64,000 nt of DNA from Chlorella sorokiniana (GCA_025917655.1 CP084620.1:992001-1056000); one strand, 5' to 3'. Counted from the stretch's first letter, positions 1-12,401 are shown. Notes: generated by a model not told the origin, from the letters alone. Numbers and translations are program-made.

Positions 1-954
1 GCTGCCGCTGCTGCCGCGGGGCCGGTAGGCGCCACCGCGCCGCCCCAAGCACGGCTGCAAGGCGGGCAGGGGAGGGGCACTGTAACTAGGACCACAAATG
101 TCGCAGCTGCTGCATATTGATAGCGAATTGCGAACAAACGGATGCACAAGGTCAGGGAGGAAGACCACGCTGGTTGGTTGGCGGCGCAGGCCTGCGGCGG
201 GAGGCCTCACCCAAAGGATTATGTGCATGAAGCGATGTTGTGAGTGGCGCAAGGAGGCTACCGGCCGCTGTGTGCCGCTGGCGGGATGCAGGGCCAGCCC
301 TGGCCAACCCCTTCTGTAGCAGCGCTCGCGGCATGGGTCTCGGGGGATGGGTGGGCTGTGTGAGCCTTGCGGGAGCGTCAGGTGAATATTTGATGCTTGC
401 AACGTGCGGGGTGGCCCACCAGATGCCTACAAGCAGGCCAGGGCCCCAAGGCAGAGGGCTAAGGGAATTGCAGCACGCGGAAAGCGGGCTCACGTGGGTG
501 TTTCAGAACAGCGTAAGATGAAACCACAAGCCTCGATTGCAAACTGGGGGCTGTCGATCGCCTCCAGCCGGCTGCAGCTTGCCACCCACCTCCCTTCCAC
601 CTGAACCCCACGAACACCTGATGTTGGCCTCCGACCAGCACATTCTGCATACCGTCAATTGCCGATTCTCTCTCATCATGCTTGGGCAGGCTTGCAGCCG
701 AGGGGCCTGCATACAGCCCCCTTCTGCCTGCTCACCACACCCTACGCAAGTTTGGGCGCCAGGCAGGGTGCTGGAGCGCCATACAGCATGGCATCAACAT
801 CTGGGAAGAGGCGGCAGGCGCGGGAGCGGCAGCAGTAGAGCTGTGCCAGCGCCGCTCCCGCAGCGGCAGCGGCGCTCGCTAGCAGTTGTTCCCCAGGTGA
901 CTGGCAAGCTAGTTGAGAGCAGCTGCCGACCCATGCGGATGCTGATTCATGCTC
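1..954. other. Gene-free left edge, no supported gene
   Basis: I found no convincing coding exon here. The first 110 b are GC-rich and could hold the end of a gene outside the window: frame 1 stays open to a TGA near 115, encoding Ala/Gly-rich sequence. A TGTAA motif at about 82-86 could be that gene's poly(A) signal. The rest, up to the LON gene, probably includes its promoter and 5' UTR. Overlapping short ORFs on both strands have no recognisable domain and look like chance openings in GC-rich DNA. Confidence 0.4.
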
Positions 955-2501
955 ATGGTGATGCAGGCAGCAGCAGCAAAGCCTGGCGGCACCCGCGAGA
1001 AGCTGCCCATCTTCCCACTAGGCATCGTCGCGCTGCCGGCGGCTGATGTGCCGCTGCAAATTTTCGAGGTGCGTTGCCTGGTTGGGCTCAGTACCCGAAG
1101 GCAGTCTATGAGTGGTTTCAGCCGAGTCCACTCATGACTCAGCACAGCGGCAGCCACAGCCGAGAACCCTGTTGGGAGGAGCAACTGACACGATGCACGC
1201 CTGCTGCCTTTACGCAGGCCCGCTACCGCGTCCTGTTCAGCACGCTGATGTCTGGAGCCAAAGGGTGGGCGCCCGCCCCTGGCTGGAAGCCTCCTAGATT
1301 GCATGGTTCCGTAGCGCCGCAGGCTTTGCCACCATTGTGAATATTGCGAAGCTTGTCCCGTGGCCTTCGACGCCTCCCTCTGCAGGATTGACGAGGGCCT
1401 GGTGAACCCGGAGAAGGCCTGGTGCGGCACCCGCCTCTTCGGCATGGCCTTTTACGACTCAAACTCGCAGGCAGGTGGCGGGCATCTGCTTCAGGCGGCG
1501 CTTTCCTCACGCTGCAGGCTCCAGCGGGGTCGAGCAGCCTTGCGCCCTTTTCTTGGATCACCCTCCCCGCACCTTTACGCCGCGCACCCGCGCCCCGGGC
1601 AGGGCCTGGCCTCCATCGGCACGCTGCTGGAGATCAAGGAGCACGCCAACCTGGAGGACGGCCGCCTGCTGGTGAACTGCGTGGGGCGCCAGCGCTTCCG
1701 CATCCTGGACGTGGTGGAGGAGAAGCCGGTGCTCGTGTGCGAGGTGGAGTACCTGGCCGACGACGCAGACCCCAGCGCAGACACGCCGGAGGTGGGTGGG
1801 TCTGCTTGGTTGTGGTGATCCTTTTGGGGGAGGGGGCCCGCACTGCAGCCAGAGGCTTGCCGAGGGAGGGGTGGGAGGCGAGCGATTGGTTGGGTGGTGG
1901 GCGGCACACGATGTCATGAACCATGCAAGTCTGCCGGCAGGCTGCCCTGTTTGCCTGCAGCCGATCTGCCGGCACCTTCCAACCCCTGCCGCCTTGCTTG
2001 GGCCACCGTGCAGGCGCGGGCACTGGCGGGTGAGGTGGCGGAGCTGTTCCGCAGCGTGGTGTCGCTCAGCGTGAAGGTCAAGGACACGAGCGTGCCCGCC
2101 GACATCGCCAACCCGCGCCAGCTCAGCGAGCTGGGCCCCTGCGACCTCTCCTTCTGGGTGGCCTCCCTCTTCGCGGGCAACGCCTACCAGGTGCGCGCTG
2201 CCGAGGGGCTGCCAGCTGCTTGAGTGCTTTGACAGGGACTCAGCACACAGGCCTCGGCATGCCAGATTGGGACGTGCGCTGTTCCTGTCGTTGTGCTGCC
2301 CTGACGGCCCGCCCCTGCTGCTGGCGAGCACCGCTGCAGCAGCAGGCGCTGCTGGAGGAGGAGACGACCCTGGGGCGGCTCAAGGCGGTGCAAGAGCTGC
2401 TCAGCGGCACCGTCAAGTACCTATCGGCGCAGGTGGCGCTGCAGAGTGCGTTCAAGACGACGGGGGCGGTGGCGCCAACCCCGCCTGGCGGCCCCGACTG
2501 A
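955..2501 (+). CDS. LON-domain (Lon N-terminal-like) protein, probably plastid or mitochondrial
   Basis: Exons about 955-1068, 1218-1264, 1386-1470, 1603-1791, 2014-2190 and 2340-2501 join in phase. The protein begins near the LON signature KLPIFPLGIVALPAADVPLQ, continues as FE-ARYRVLFSTLM and GLASIGTLLEI, and has the family's GRLLVNCVGRQRFRIL strand. It ends in a helical part with the typical QALLEEETTLGRLKAV segment before TGA. No AAA+ ATPase or Ser-Lys protease domain follows, so this is a stand-alone LON substrate-binding domain protein and not Lon protease. Such proteins are common in plants and cyanobacteria; their role is poorly defined. The intron at 1471 has a GC donor (CAG|GCAGGT). 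The start is uncertain among ATGs at 949, 955 and 961. Confidence 0.85.
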
Positions 2502-3057
2502 TTGGGCCGCTGGCGATGGTTGCATACAATTTGCCAGTTGCTGGCCTTAAGTCCCAGGCTGACCGCTTGGTAAAGCTTTCCCTGCACATGGACTGCCATA
2601 AAGATCTAAACACCTTTCCATCTGCTGGCCCGCTTCTCATCTTTGCAAAGCAGCCTTGTCTAGCGCTCGTAGCGCCCCTGTACTTGCCCAGCCTGGCTCA
2701 ATCGCTTTGCTCCCAACTCGTCCCTTCTGACTGCATTGCAGCAAATCGCGCTGTTTCCACAACATCCTGACCTGAAACTTTCTAAACACTTGATCTAAAC
2801 TGGGCGAACATGGGCAAGTAAGTATTGGGGAGGGCTAGGAAGCAGAAGAAAGAAGCAAGGACAAGTTGTTGCCTGAAAAACGAGCCTCTCCCAAGCACAT
2901 GGAGGGATGCTAAGGTTTTGAAGGAACTTTCAATGAAAACAAGTTGGAACGTTTGCGGGACCAGTCTGCACATTGCGGACGCGCAGCTGTGTGCGGCGGC
3001 GAGCTGAAGGCAAAGGCAAAAAGGCCTTGATGAACCACTACACGCGCTCGGCGGCGC
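2502..3057. other. Convergent 3' intergenic region
   Basis: This 556-b gap lies between the stop of the LON gene (+) and the stop of the SnRK1 beta gene (-), so it should hold both 3' UTRs. Its AT content is visibly higher than in the flanking exons. I saw no conserved coding segment and no clear TGTAA signal. Confidence 0.5.
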
Positions 3058-5224
3058 TCATTGGAGCATGGGGCTGGTTTGTGAGCTGCTGCCTGGGCCC
3101 GCGCGCGGTGTTGCTGCGCCGTGCATGCTCACATCCGAGCTGGCGGGCTGCGCGGCTGGCTGTGCTGCTTGCTGTGCGGCGGGCGGCACCCGCTTCTTGG
3201 GCTTGTACCTGCGGCGATGAAGAGCGGGCAGGGACGCACTTGAAGGTGGGGGAGCTGCACCTTGCATCGCGGAGTGTGCCACTTGGGTGCAGTGCACCAG
3301 CATGGCTGCCGCCCCCGCCCCCCCACCCCCCACCCCCCACCCCCACACACACACACCCCACACACACACACACTCCCTACCCACAACACCCAATCGCACC
3401 AACACCACACCCACCCAAACATCCATCCATCCCCCATCCCCCCTCACATGACGGTGGTCACGTATTTGGAGCGGTAGCGGTGCGTGGTGCCCACCACCAT
3501 GGCGGCGGTGGAGGTGGTCATGCGCTGCAGGTAGATGTGGTTCAGGATGACGTGCTGCGGGCGGGGCAGCGCGGCAATCGCGTCCATGGCGGGCGGCACG
3601 TTGAGCAGCGACAGCTGCAGCTGCGGCGGCATCACGGGCGGCTCCTTCAAGAAGTCTTCGGTGGCCGGGGGCGGGCTGGCGTAGCTGCACCGCAGGACCG
3701 CAGGGGGCAGCGGCGAATGTGACATCGGCGGGGCAGCACAACACAGAAGGCGAGGGGCTCGAGTGGCAGCAGCTGTCACCCCACGACCTGCTCCATGACT
3801 GAGCGCGAAACCAGAACGTTGGGGGACTAGCCTGCGCGGCAACCGCACAGAAAGCACTGCTGTGCCCGCCCCCTCTCGACTGCCGCACCTGCTGGGCGGT
3901 GAGGGCGGCGGGTCAAACCCCACCAGGCTCTCCAGGTTCTCGGGCACATACTCCTGCCCAGCAGGGGGTGAGGCGGCTGGTGAGGGTGGCGCAGGCGCGT
4001 GTGCAGGGGGCGGCATGGGAGGCGCGCCTTGCCAGTGCCGCTCCGCAGTGCACCCATGCTCACCTGTCCTGCTGCCCCGGCTGGAGCCCACAGCATAGCA
4101 GCCCCCACGCCTCTGGCAACACGACCCATCCCTGGCGGCACGCCCGACGCTGGTTGCCCTTCAGTCCACACCCATCCACACCCAGCCCGCCCCACCTCAC
4201 CCACCTGCACCTCCAGCACATTGTTGATGTTCCCCATGTCGTCATACATGGAGGACAGGTTGGGGTCGTGCCGCCACTGGCCATCAACAATGAACTTGTA
4301 CTGCATGGGGGAAGCAAGGGCAGAATGCATGCGAGCAGACGTCAAGTTCTGAACAGGGCGAGCAAGAAAATCGCAGCGGCACCAGGCTGCTCGGCAGTTG
4401 TGATGCGGTCCCCGCCCAGGGAGTGTGCGGGTGCAGCGCAGCGGCTGCGCCAGGGAGCACCTGGTACACGCCCGGCGGCAGCAGCTTGACGATCGTGAAG
4501 TCCTTGCCGCTGCGCTGCATGGCGTGCCGCTGCGTCCAGCTGTCAAAGCTGCCCTCCAGCTCCACGTGGTTTCCCCGTGGGCCCACACAATCACGGTGGG
4601 CACCAGCTTGGGCTGCGCACCCCACCTGGCAGACAGGCAGGGAAAAAGAACAGAGCAGGGAGGGGGTGAATGGACAGGCAGGCCGCCACGCCTTTGCAGC
4701 AGCTGCAGAGCGGGTGTCTGACGGGTTCAAAGCACACCATACACGCCCTCGTGCGTCGAGCTGGTGACGGGGGCGACGGGCGTTCCTTGCACTTGCACCC
4801 ACCCCGCAAACTCGTTCTGCCCGTACACCGAGCCGCCGCGACCGTACTCCTCCCCCTTGGGGATGGGCTCCATGGGCACTTGGGGGCTGTACGTGAGCGG
4901 CGAGCCCGGCACAGGGGGAGAACCTCGGCCATAACCGTGTGCGCCGTCGTTGTCGTAGTCGGCGCTGTGGCCGCCGCTGTGCCGAGGGCGCGACTTGCCC
5001 TGTGTCTGGCCCTGCGTGGTGGGACGGCGAAAAAAAGTCTCGTTGCAGCAGAGAATGTCTGAACCACATCTCTTGAAGCCGTCTGGGGCGGCTGAAAAGC
5101 TGCAACACACGTCTGAGAATGAGTCGCGGGTTTCTGGCGACTGTGCGGTCTCACCATCGTTGTCGGGCGAGCCCGACACTTGTAGGGGTATCGAACAAGA
5201 GCTTGCGGAGCCTATTCCCCTCAA
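3058..5224 (-). CDS. SnRK1/AMPK-type kinase regulatory beta subunit (CBM48 + ASC domain)
   Basis: The beta subunit scaffolds the SnRK1 energy-sensing kinase and can bind glycans through CBM48. Minus-strand exons are about 5153-5224 (start unresolved), 4738-5012, 4461-4625, 4205-4300, 3889-3953, 3448-3684 and 3058-3208. Visible are the CBM48 strands (VPTVIVWAHG, NHVELEGSFDSW, YKFIVDGQWRHDP), the ASC segment (PPVMPPQLQLSLLN, HVILNHIYLQ, HRYRSKYVTTVM) and, after splicing over the apparent stop at 3444, the family ending YKPKKRV plus about 40 extra residues. Inside CBM48 the frame slips at the CCCC run 4573-4576, where one base seems missing. No N-terminal Met-Gly myristoylation start could be found, so exon 1 may be wrong or missing. 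It is divergent to prohibitin with a short shared promoter. Confidence 0.87.
3311..3446. repeat. C/CA-rich low-complexity tract in the last intron of the SnRK1 beta gene
   Basis: On the + strand this is C-runs followed by (CA)n, centred on about 3344-3374, then CCA/CAT-rich sequence. On the coding (minus) strand it reads as TG- and G-rich sequence. It lies wholly in the intron between 3208 and 3448. Confidence 0.85.
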
Positions 5225-5507
5225 GGCGACTCCCGAGACGGCCTGGGCGGTCGGGAGTGTGTTGTGCGATGAAAGGGTGATTTGGCTTCGTAAAAGTTAT
5301 TGGCGCATTGAAATGGCAATATGGGAGGGCGATCGTAGTGTGCTACACAGCGACAGGCGGTACATGGGGAATAGGACAGTCCCCACCTGTCCCTGCACAA
5401 CCCCTGGGCCCTCGATGTCTCGATCGCTGTGTTTCTATCTATTCTCGAGTCTTATTTGACCATCAGAAAGGCAGAGGGACTTCCAGGAAGAGCACCGAGC
5501 CGCAAAC
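5225..5507. promoter_or_regulatory. Shared divergent promoter region, SnRK1 beta (-) / prohibitin (+)
   Basis: Under 300 b separate the two divergent genes. The stretch is less GC-rich than the exons and includes the unresolved 5' part of the SnRK1 beta gene. No specific element is claimed. Confidence 0.45.
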
Positions 5508-7361
5508 ATGGCGCAAAAGGAGGCAGCAGCGGCTCTGGCTAACCTTTTAAGCAAAGTGGCACGCTATTCAGTGTTTTTGGGCATCGGTGGCTCGGCCATA
5601 CAGGCCTCCCTCTACACAGGCATGTGATTCTTCTGGGGGGCCGCAACCCGAACCTGCAGGCTCCGCCACCGGCCCTGTCGCTCGTATATACAAGCACCTC
5701 TTTCCTGGACGTCGGGCGCTAGCCTGGAACGGCTCGACTGGCTGGAGTCTTGCCAGCATCCGAAAGGGAGCGGCGGCCGCAGGGGCCGCACTGCCGCTGC
5801 AGCCTCACGGCTCTTGTCCTGGCCCCCTGCGCAGTCGATGGCGGCGAGCGGTGCGTCATGTATGACCGCATTCAGGGTGTGCTAGACGAGCCTGTGGGCG
5901 AGGGCACGCACTTCCGAGTGCCCTGGTTCCAGTCGCCCAACGTGATGGACATCCGCACTCGCCCCCGCTCCATCTCCTCAGTGACCGGCACAAAGGGTAG
6001 GCCCTGGGGTGGAAGGGGAGCAGATTGGGGGGGGGAGCAGCCTCTGCGGCGCAGCATCACATGTGCCGGGCTCCGGCATGAACATAATGCAGCTGCTTGT
6101 GGAATGCCCAGTGTTCCACTCTTTACTTCTCACAACCCTCTCCTACTCTCCTCACCCCCACCCATTCACCCCCACCTCCTGCCTGCAGACCTGCAGATGG
6201 TGAACATCACGCTGCGTGTGCTGTCCAAGCCTGACGTGGAGCAGCTGCCACGCATCTTCAGGGTGAGCCCCGCTGCCTCGAACAACCTGCTCCATGCTCT
6301 CACGCCTGGCTGGCTCGTTTCTTCAAGAGAATTTCAGCTGCCTGAGCACACCTCCACCTGGTCCCTGGCCCCTCGCTCACACCCTGCTCTTGTGCCCCCC
6401 CCACCCCACCCAGAACCTTGGCCTTGACTGGGACGAGCGCGTGCTGCCCTCCATCGGCAACGAGGTGCTCAAGGCGGTGGTGGCGCAGTACCAGGCCGAG
6501 CAGCTGCTCACGCAGGTGGGTGGGGGTGGAGAGAGGCGGGATGCTGCGCAGCGGCAAGCCGTGGGGTGGCCCTGCATTCCGGCGGGAAGGGCGGGGAGGG
6601 CATGGAAGTTCACCGAACACCCTACCTGCCTGCCTCGCTGGCAACCTGACAATCCGACTTGGCTTCCTGGACCCCTCATTCCAGCTCTTTTCGCTGCATG
6701 CTGGCCTGCGATCTCCGCCCCCGTTGACATCCCCATCCCCGAGGACCCCTCCCCCTGCTCCGCCCTGCAGCGCGACCAGGTGTCTGCCGCTGTGCGCGAC
6801 TCGCTGATGAAGCGCGCTGCCGAGTTCAACATCCTGGTGGACGACGTGGCCATCACCCACCTCTCCTTCGGCACCGAGTTCACCAAGGCGGTGGAGAGCA
6901 AGCAGGTGGCGCAGCAGGAGGCGGAGCGCGCGCGGTTCGTGGTCATGAAGGCGGACCAGGTGCGGCTGCCGCAAGGCGCGCTGTCGTGCCTGCATGAAGC
7001 CCTATGGGGCTCTCACAGCCTTCCTGGTATGCAAGAATTGGATGCCTGCATCTGCTGGCGCTGCCCCGCCTGCCTCCGCCTGCTGCCCCCGACCTCGCCG
7101 CCCTGCGCCCCCGCCACCCCTGCACCACCTCCCTCGCTGCAGGAGCGCAAGGCGGCGGTGATTCGTGCGGAGGGTGAGAGCGAGGCGGCCAAGCTGATCA
7201 GCGACGCCACCAAGCAGGCGGGCAACGGGCTGATTGAGCTGCGTCGCATCGAGGCGGCCCGCGACATCGCCTCCACCCTGTCCAAGTCGCGCAACGTGGT
7301 CTATTTGCCCTCCGGGGCCAACGGCCCCAACATGCTGCTGGGCATCAACCCGGGCCAGTGA
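5508..7361 (+). CDS. Prohibitin (type I, PHB1-like), inner mitochondrial membrane
   Basis: Prohibitins form ring complexes in the inner mitochondrial membrane that act as chaperones or scaffolds for m-AAA proteases. Six exons (5508-5619, 5835-5996, 6189-6262, 6414-6515, 6771-6959, 7143-7361) join in phase to 285 residues, the normal family length, with no frame break. The N-terminus has a hydrophobic anchor (about residues 15-38), then [18 protein letters not shown], the SPFH core ([39 protein letters not shown]) and the coiled-coil region with [15 protein letters not shown]. Intron 1 is GC-AG (ACAG|GCATGT). The start ATG at 5508 gives the usual short hydrophobic N-terminus. A TGTAA motif follows at 7500. 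Confidence 0.96.
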
Positions 7362-7499
7362 GCGCGGCGGCACGACGGCCAGCTGGCACGGCCAGCCGCG
7401 CACGCAGCAGCAGCATGCATGGTCAGCCCGGCCAGCTGGGCGGCCAGCCCCGTAGTCGCCCTTGGCATGCGCACCCTGCACACCCTCACTGCTAGCCCC

Positions 7500-7504
7500 T
7501 GTAA
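7500..7504 (+). promoter_or_regulatory. Putative TGTAA poly(A) signal of prohibitin
   Basis: TGTAA, the usual chlorophyte polyadenylation signal, lies about 140 b after the prohibitin stop. It sits within the convergent gap before the epimerase gene end at 7604. Confidence 0.5.
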
Positions 7505-7603
7505 CTGCTGATCACCAAAGAATGTTTCCGCTCAGCAGTGCTCACAGGGTGCAAGGGAGGTGGCAAGCAAAATGGAAGTATGTGCCCTCCAACAATGGGA
7601 CGT

Positions 7604-9639
7604 TCACGGCGGGAAACAGAGGGAAATGGGCCAGGGGCGGCTGGCATAAAGCATCGAGCGCGTTGCAGAGTCGTGCGTTGCTGCGGGCAGGCGTGGCTGG
7701 CGGCGCGGCCGCCCGCGCAGCGCACACGCGCGCAGCACGCTGCGCAGCGCATCGCCGACCTGGGTGTAGCGGAACTTGAAGCCCGCGTCCTGGGCGCGGC
7801 TGGGCACCACGCGCTGCCCCTCCAGCACCACGCTGGCGCCCTCTCCCAGCAGCGTGCGCAGCGCAAAGTCGGGCACCGGCACCAGCGAGGGGCGGCCCAT
7901 AGCGGAGCCCAGCGCCGAGCACAGATCGCCCATGCGCACCTGGAAGAATGGGGGAGGTGGGCGGGGCTGGCTTGGTTCAGCACATGACATGCAGGCGCCC
8001 TGGCAGGCTGGCACCGACTCCGGGCTGCTGACCCTCCCCCAGCTGCACCACAAACGAGCAGATGCGGCCGCTGTCGCCGGCCCGCGCTTGTGGAATGTGG
8101 ACCAAAGGTCAGGCGGCCGGGGCCTCACCGGGTTGGGGGCCGTGGCGTTGTAGGCGCCCTGCCAGCTGTCATTGCGGATGGCCTCCAGGATCATGGCCAC
8201 CACGTCATCCCTGGGGGAAGAAGGCGGGGGCAGGGAGGCAGGGTGGCATGCCAGCTCATGCAGGTGCAATACTCGCAGCAGCGTTTCCTGGAACACGAGG
8301 CAGGGCTCCCCGGGTATGGAAGGCACAGCAAGGCAGCCTGGCGCTCGCACCGGAATCGCGGCGCCCTCCGTGCAAGCCTTGCCCCCGGCCGGCCACCCAC
8401 CCCTGCCAGGCCACCCACCTGTGGATCCAGCTGCACCACTGCCGCCCGGAGCCCAGTGGGCCGCCGGCGAAGATGGAGAAGACGGGGATCATGCGCCCCA
8501 GCGCCCCCCTCCTTGGCCAGCACGATGCCGGTGCGCAGCACCACCACGCGCGTCTGGGCGTCCGCCGCCGCCGCCTCCCACGCGCGGCACACCTCCGCCA
8601 GATAGTCGCGCCCGCGCCGCTCGCCTCGCTGAAGGTCTGGGACTGCAGCTACCCAGCGGGCGGGCGGCCGGGGGCGGAGGGGCAAGCGGGGGCCGTGAGC
8701 CACCCGCGGCACGCCGTTTCGGCCAGGGGCCGGGGGCACGTGCCTCCACCGCCTGCCTGCCTGCTGCACAGCCCTCTGAAACGCTGCCGGCTGGGCACAG
8801 GGACCTGGCCCAGGCCAGGCGAGCCTGGCCTCTCCCGCTCGGCCCTGCACCTGCGCCCCGCTCACCTCGCTGTTGCCGTAGTAGCCGACCGCCGAGGCGT
8901 TGACCAGCACCTTGGGGCGCTGGGGGCGGGGCAGGCGTTGATGGCGGCGGCCAGGGCGGCGGTGGTGGCCACGCGGCTGCGCTTCACCTCCTCCTTGATC
9001 TCGGGGTCCACCGCGTGGCGATGGGCTCGCCTGCAGGGGCAGCAGCGTAATGGATGCCGTTGGCGGAGGGTGACAAGCGCGGCCAGCGGGTGGCTGGCCG
9101 CTGCCAGAACCTTGGAAGACGCACAAGCGCAGGTGGGCAGCCTGACGAGTGCACAGGCTTCCTGGGCGGCCTCCCTGCCCACCTGCCAGGTTGACGACTG
9201 CGGTGGTGCCGCACACCGCCTCAGCCCACTGCGCTGGGGCCACAAATTGGATGCCCGGGTACGGCAGCTTGCCGCGGGCGGCGACCACGTTGCGTGTGAG
9301 CACGCGCACGGCGAAACCGTCTGCCAGCAGCTGCTTCACAAGCGCGCTGCCCACAAGGCCCGTGGCCCCTGTCACCGCCACGGTGCCGGCACTGCCCGCT
9401 GCTGCTGCCACAACCGCTGGCGCTGCCACGCGGCCTGAAGCACCAAGGCTGCTGGCCAGTCGGCCGCGGCGGGCGGCCAGCGCAGCAGGAGCAGCGGCGC
9501 TGCCGCTCAGCGCTGCGGCAGCCTTGCTGGACCAGCCAGCAGCAGGGCGTTGTGCGGATTTGAAGACATGCAGTCGACCCTGATCTGCTGCCCTGTAGGT
9601 CTGCGCCGTGGCAGAAGCGTGCTGCACGGTGAGCGACAT
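7604..9639 (-). CDS. SDR39U1-like NAD-dependent epimerase family protein, probably plastid
   Basis: Minus-strand exons are about 9183-9639, 8866-9030, 8419-8642, 8129-8210 and 7604-7939. After an Ala/Ser-rich, transit-peptide-like N-terminus comes the Rossmann glycine motif ([19 protein letters not shown]), then [77 protein letters not shown] and the C-terminal DUF1731-type part ([24 protein letters not shown]). This order is diagnostic for the SDR39U1/YfcH family; the substrate is unknown. The frame slips at 9003-9006, 8922-8926, 8611-8613 and 8504-8509, all C/G runs. ATG 9639 was chosen; the frame is open further upstream. It is divergent to the aminotransferase gene. Confidence 0.9.
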
Positions 9640-9942
9640 GGGGTTGGACGTACAAGCCTCTGCAGAATCTGACACGTGCTAGAAATACATAGAATTACTC
9701 TGGAAGGACGATGGCATGCATCAGTTCAAGAATGTGCAACATGGGTGCTCAGATGGGTAGCGATGAGCTGGCCTTTCCAGCGTTAGGCCCGCGCTGCTTT
9801 GGGCTTCTTTCGGGGCCATCTAGGTATCAGTTGACACCGCTGCCTTTCAGACACTGCGACGAACAGCCGCTTGTTCTGTGAGCGGAAACCCCCGCGCTCT
9901 TCTTGGCCCAAAAGCGGAAAGCGGAGGGGAAACACACACAGC

Positions 9943-12401
9943 ATGAGCCTGGCTGCACAGTGCAGGCAGCTACCAGCTGCACTGCAGCCCCAGCGGTGAG
10001 CGGCCGCATGGCACGATTAGCAACGCTGGACTTGAGCCTTGCCCTCGAGCAACACCCGCACCCGCTTTGTGATTGCAGGTCCTCCGCTCGGCTGCAGCAG
10101 CCGTGTCGTACATCGTGGTGAGCGGGGCCTCTGCTGCCTGCGAGTTGGGGCGGTGCGGGACGCGGCTGGTGCCAGCCGTTGCTCGCTTGCTTTGGCTGCG
10201 TATGCAACTAATCGTTGGTGTGCCCCTTCATGCAGGCCACCTGCACAGCGTCAGCAGCGCCGGCGGCTGCTGACCTGCGCGCAGCTGACGGCGGAGCGCG
10301 AGCCGAAGGCGGAGATTGACTGGGACTCCCTGGGCTTCGGCCTCACCTGCGTTGGCTCGGTGCGTGGTCGCGAGGGGTCCCTGCAACACCCACGGGCAGC
10401 CCAAGGCCTGTCACAGACCCTGATGGTGGCAGCAAGCCGCTGTCAGAGGCATGGGCTGGGCTGGCGGGGTGGGGCTTGGCTGGCGGGGGTGCCTTCTGTG
10501 GCATCCACGCCTGCTGGGCACTCCCCGCCTCCCCTGCAGACCATGTGGATGGCCACGTGCGACGCCGCCGACAAGCAGTGGAGCAAGGGAGAGCTGCAGC
10601 CGTACGGCCCGTTGCCCATGTACCCCTCAGCCCAGGCGCTCAACTACGGGCAGGCCATCTTTGAGGGCATGAAGGCCCAGCGCTCAGCCCAGGTCAGAAC
10701 CCCGTGGGCTGGCGGCACCCTTTCGCACCCACCCACCATGCGCTGCAGCGGCAGCCACAGGCAGGGCTGCAGGCCGGCTGTCGGTGCATGGGCAAAATCA
10801 ACCAAGCGCGGTTTGAGGCGGCGGGCTGTCCGGCCGCCGCCCTGCCCCAGCCCCCGAGAACACAGCCTTGCACCAGCGCCGCAGCCCTCGCGCCCACCCC
10901 CACCCCCATTGCCATCTCCCCCGCAGGGCCGCGTGGTGCTCTTCCGCCCCGACGCCAACGCGCAGCGCATGGTGGAGGGCGCGGAGCGCATGTCCATGGT
11001 GCCCCCGCCCCAGGAGCTGTTCCTGGATGCCGTGAAGCAGGTGTGTGTGTGAGTGGGAGGGGGGGGCCTGGGGCTGCTTTTCTCCTAGAGTTGCCCTGTG
11101 CGCTGCGGTCAGCGCGGCCGCAAGCTGCCGGCCACGTGCAGGATGCCGTGGGCCGGCCAAGCTCAACGCCTCACCACCTTGTTGCAACTGCGTCCCCCGT
11201 ACCCCACCCTCCGCCCCCTCCTCCCTGCGCAGACCGTGGCCGCCAACATTGACTTTGTGCCGCCCCAGGGCAAGGGCTCGCTGTACCTGCGCCCGCTGCT
11301 GGTGGGCAGCGGGCCCATCCTGGGGCTGGGCCCCGCCCCCTCCTACACCCTGGTGGTGTACTGCGCCGCCGTGGGCACGTACTTCAAGGGCTCCCAGCTC
11401 ACCCCCATCGACCTCATCGTGGAGACGCGGTTCCACCGCGCCGCCCGGGCGGCATGGGCGGAACCAAGTGCGCTGGCAACTACTCCCCCGTGCTGGTGAC
11501 CCAGGTGCGGGGTGGCGCGGGGGCCTGTCCGTCCCCTTGCCGTCATGCGCCAAAACAGAACAGTGCAGATTGGGTATGGGGCTGGACACCAAGGCAAACG
11601 ATGCAGCCCGAAAGGCTGGGCTGGCCACCAAGTTCAAGGATGCAGCCTGAAAGGCTGAGGCCGCTGCCCACCTTGTGCACCAAACCACACCGAGGAAGTT
11701 GCACCTCTCCCACACGGCCCACCACTAACGATTGCCCCCCCCACACACACACACCGCAGCTGGCTGCCAAGGGCGAGGGTTACCACGACGTGGTGTACCT
11801 GGATGCCAAGACCGACACATACCTGGAGGAGGTGTCGTCCTGCAACATCTTTGTGGTCAAGGGCAAGCGCATCGCAACGCCGCCGCTGACGGGCACCATT
11901 CTGCCGGGCGTCACGCGCCGCAGCATCATCGAGCTGGCCCGCTCCCGGGGCTACGAGGTGGAGGAGGTGCCGGTGTCGGTGGAGGAGGCCATGGCTGCGG
12001 ATGAGGTGCGCGGGGCGGCGGGCAGGGGAGGCAGGGCGCCAGCGACAAACGTGTGCGAGGACCGTTCTCATGCGGGCGGGGTGCTGGGCGGCCTCCCAAC
12101 ATAACGCTGCCACTGCAACCCTGGGAGGTTGACACACCAGCAGCCACCCGGTGGGCACTGGAATACAACCCGACCCAGAGGCCCCCCCCTCTTCCCCCCC
12201 GCTCTCCCCTCACAGGTCTTCACCACCGGCACAGCCGTGGTGTTGTCCCCGGTGGGCAGCCTGACGTACGGCGGCGAGCGCCGCCAGTTTGGCGAGCCGG
12301 GGCAGGCGGGCCCCGTGGCGCTGGAGCTGTACGACCAGCTGACGGGCATCCAGCAGGAGCGCTACCCCGACCCCTTTGGATGGGTGCTGCCCGTGTGCTG
12401 A
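9943..12401 (+). CDS. Branched-chain amino acid aminotransferase, organellar
   Basis: This PLP enzyme (class IV fold) transaminates Leu, Ile and Val. Exons 9943-9995, 10079-10117, 10236-10359, 10540-10692, 10927-11040, 11233-11504, 11760-12005 and 12216-12401 join in phase from an Arg/Gln-rich, transit-peptide-like start (MSLAAQCRQLPAALQPQR) into EIDWDSLGFGLT. Family landmarks are KGELQPYGPLPMYPSAQALN, NYGQAIFEGMKA, GSLYLRPLLVGSGPILGLGP, the PLP-lysine region GGMGGTKCAGNYSPVL, TYLEEVSSCNIFVV and TGTILPGVTRRSIIELA. One base is missing in the C/G run at 11444-11449, just before the catalytic lysine segment. TGTAA follows at 12635. The last exon ends with the usual QERYPDPFGW region. Confidence 0.94.
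11587..11664. repeat. 39-b tandem duplication in an aminotransferase intron
   Basis: Two adjacent 39-b copies (11587-11625 and 11626-11664) share the segment GATGCAGCC(C/T)GAAAGGCTG and differ by several substitutions. They lie in the intron between 11504 and 11760, whose 3' end is a C-run plus (CA)n directly before the acceptor. Confidence 0.75.

Noticed and set aside
955-2501. Full Lon protease
   Set aside because: Only the N-terminal LON domain is present; there are no Walker motifs and no Ser-Lys catalytic dyad before the stop.
3444-3449. Stop codon right after YVTTVM as the end of the SnRK1 beta protein
   Set aside because: The stop lies in a GTGAGG donor; splicing to 3208 restores the family ending YKPKKR, so it is intronic.
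5363-5459. Plus-strand ORF starting MGNRTV (possible N-myristoylation start)
   Set aside because: It lies on the strand opposite to the SnRK1 beta gene, has no domain and ends after about 30 codons.
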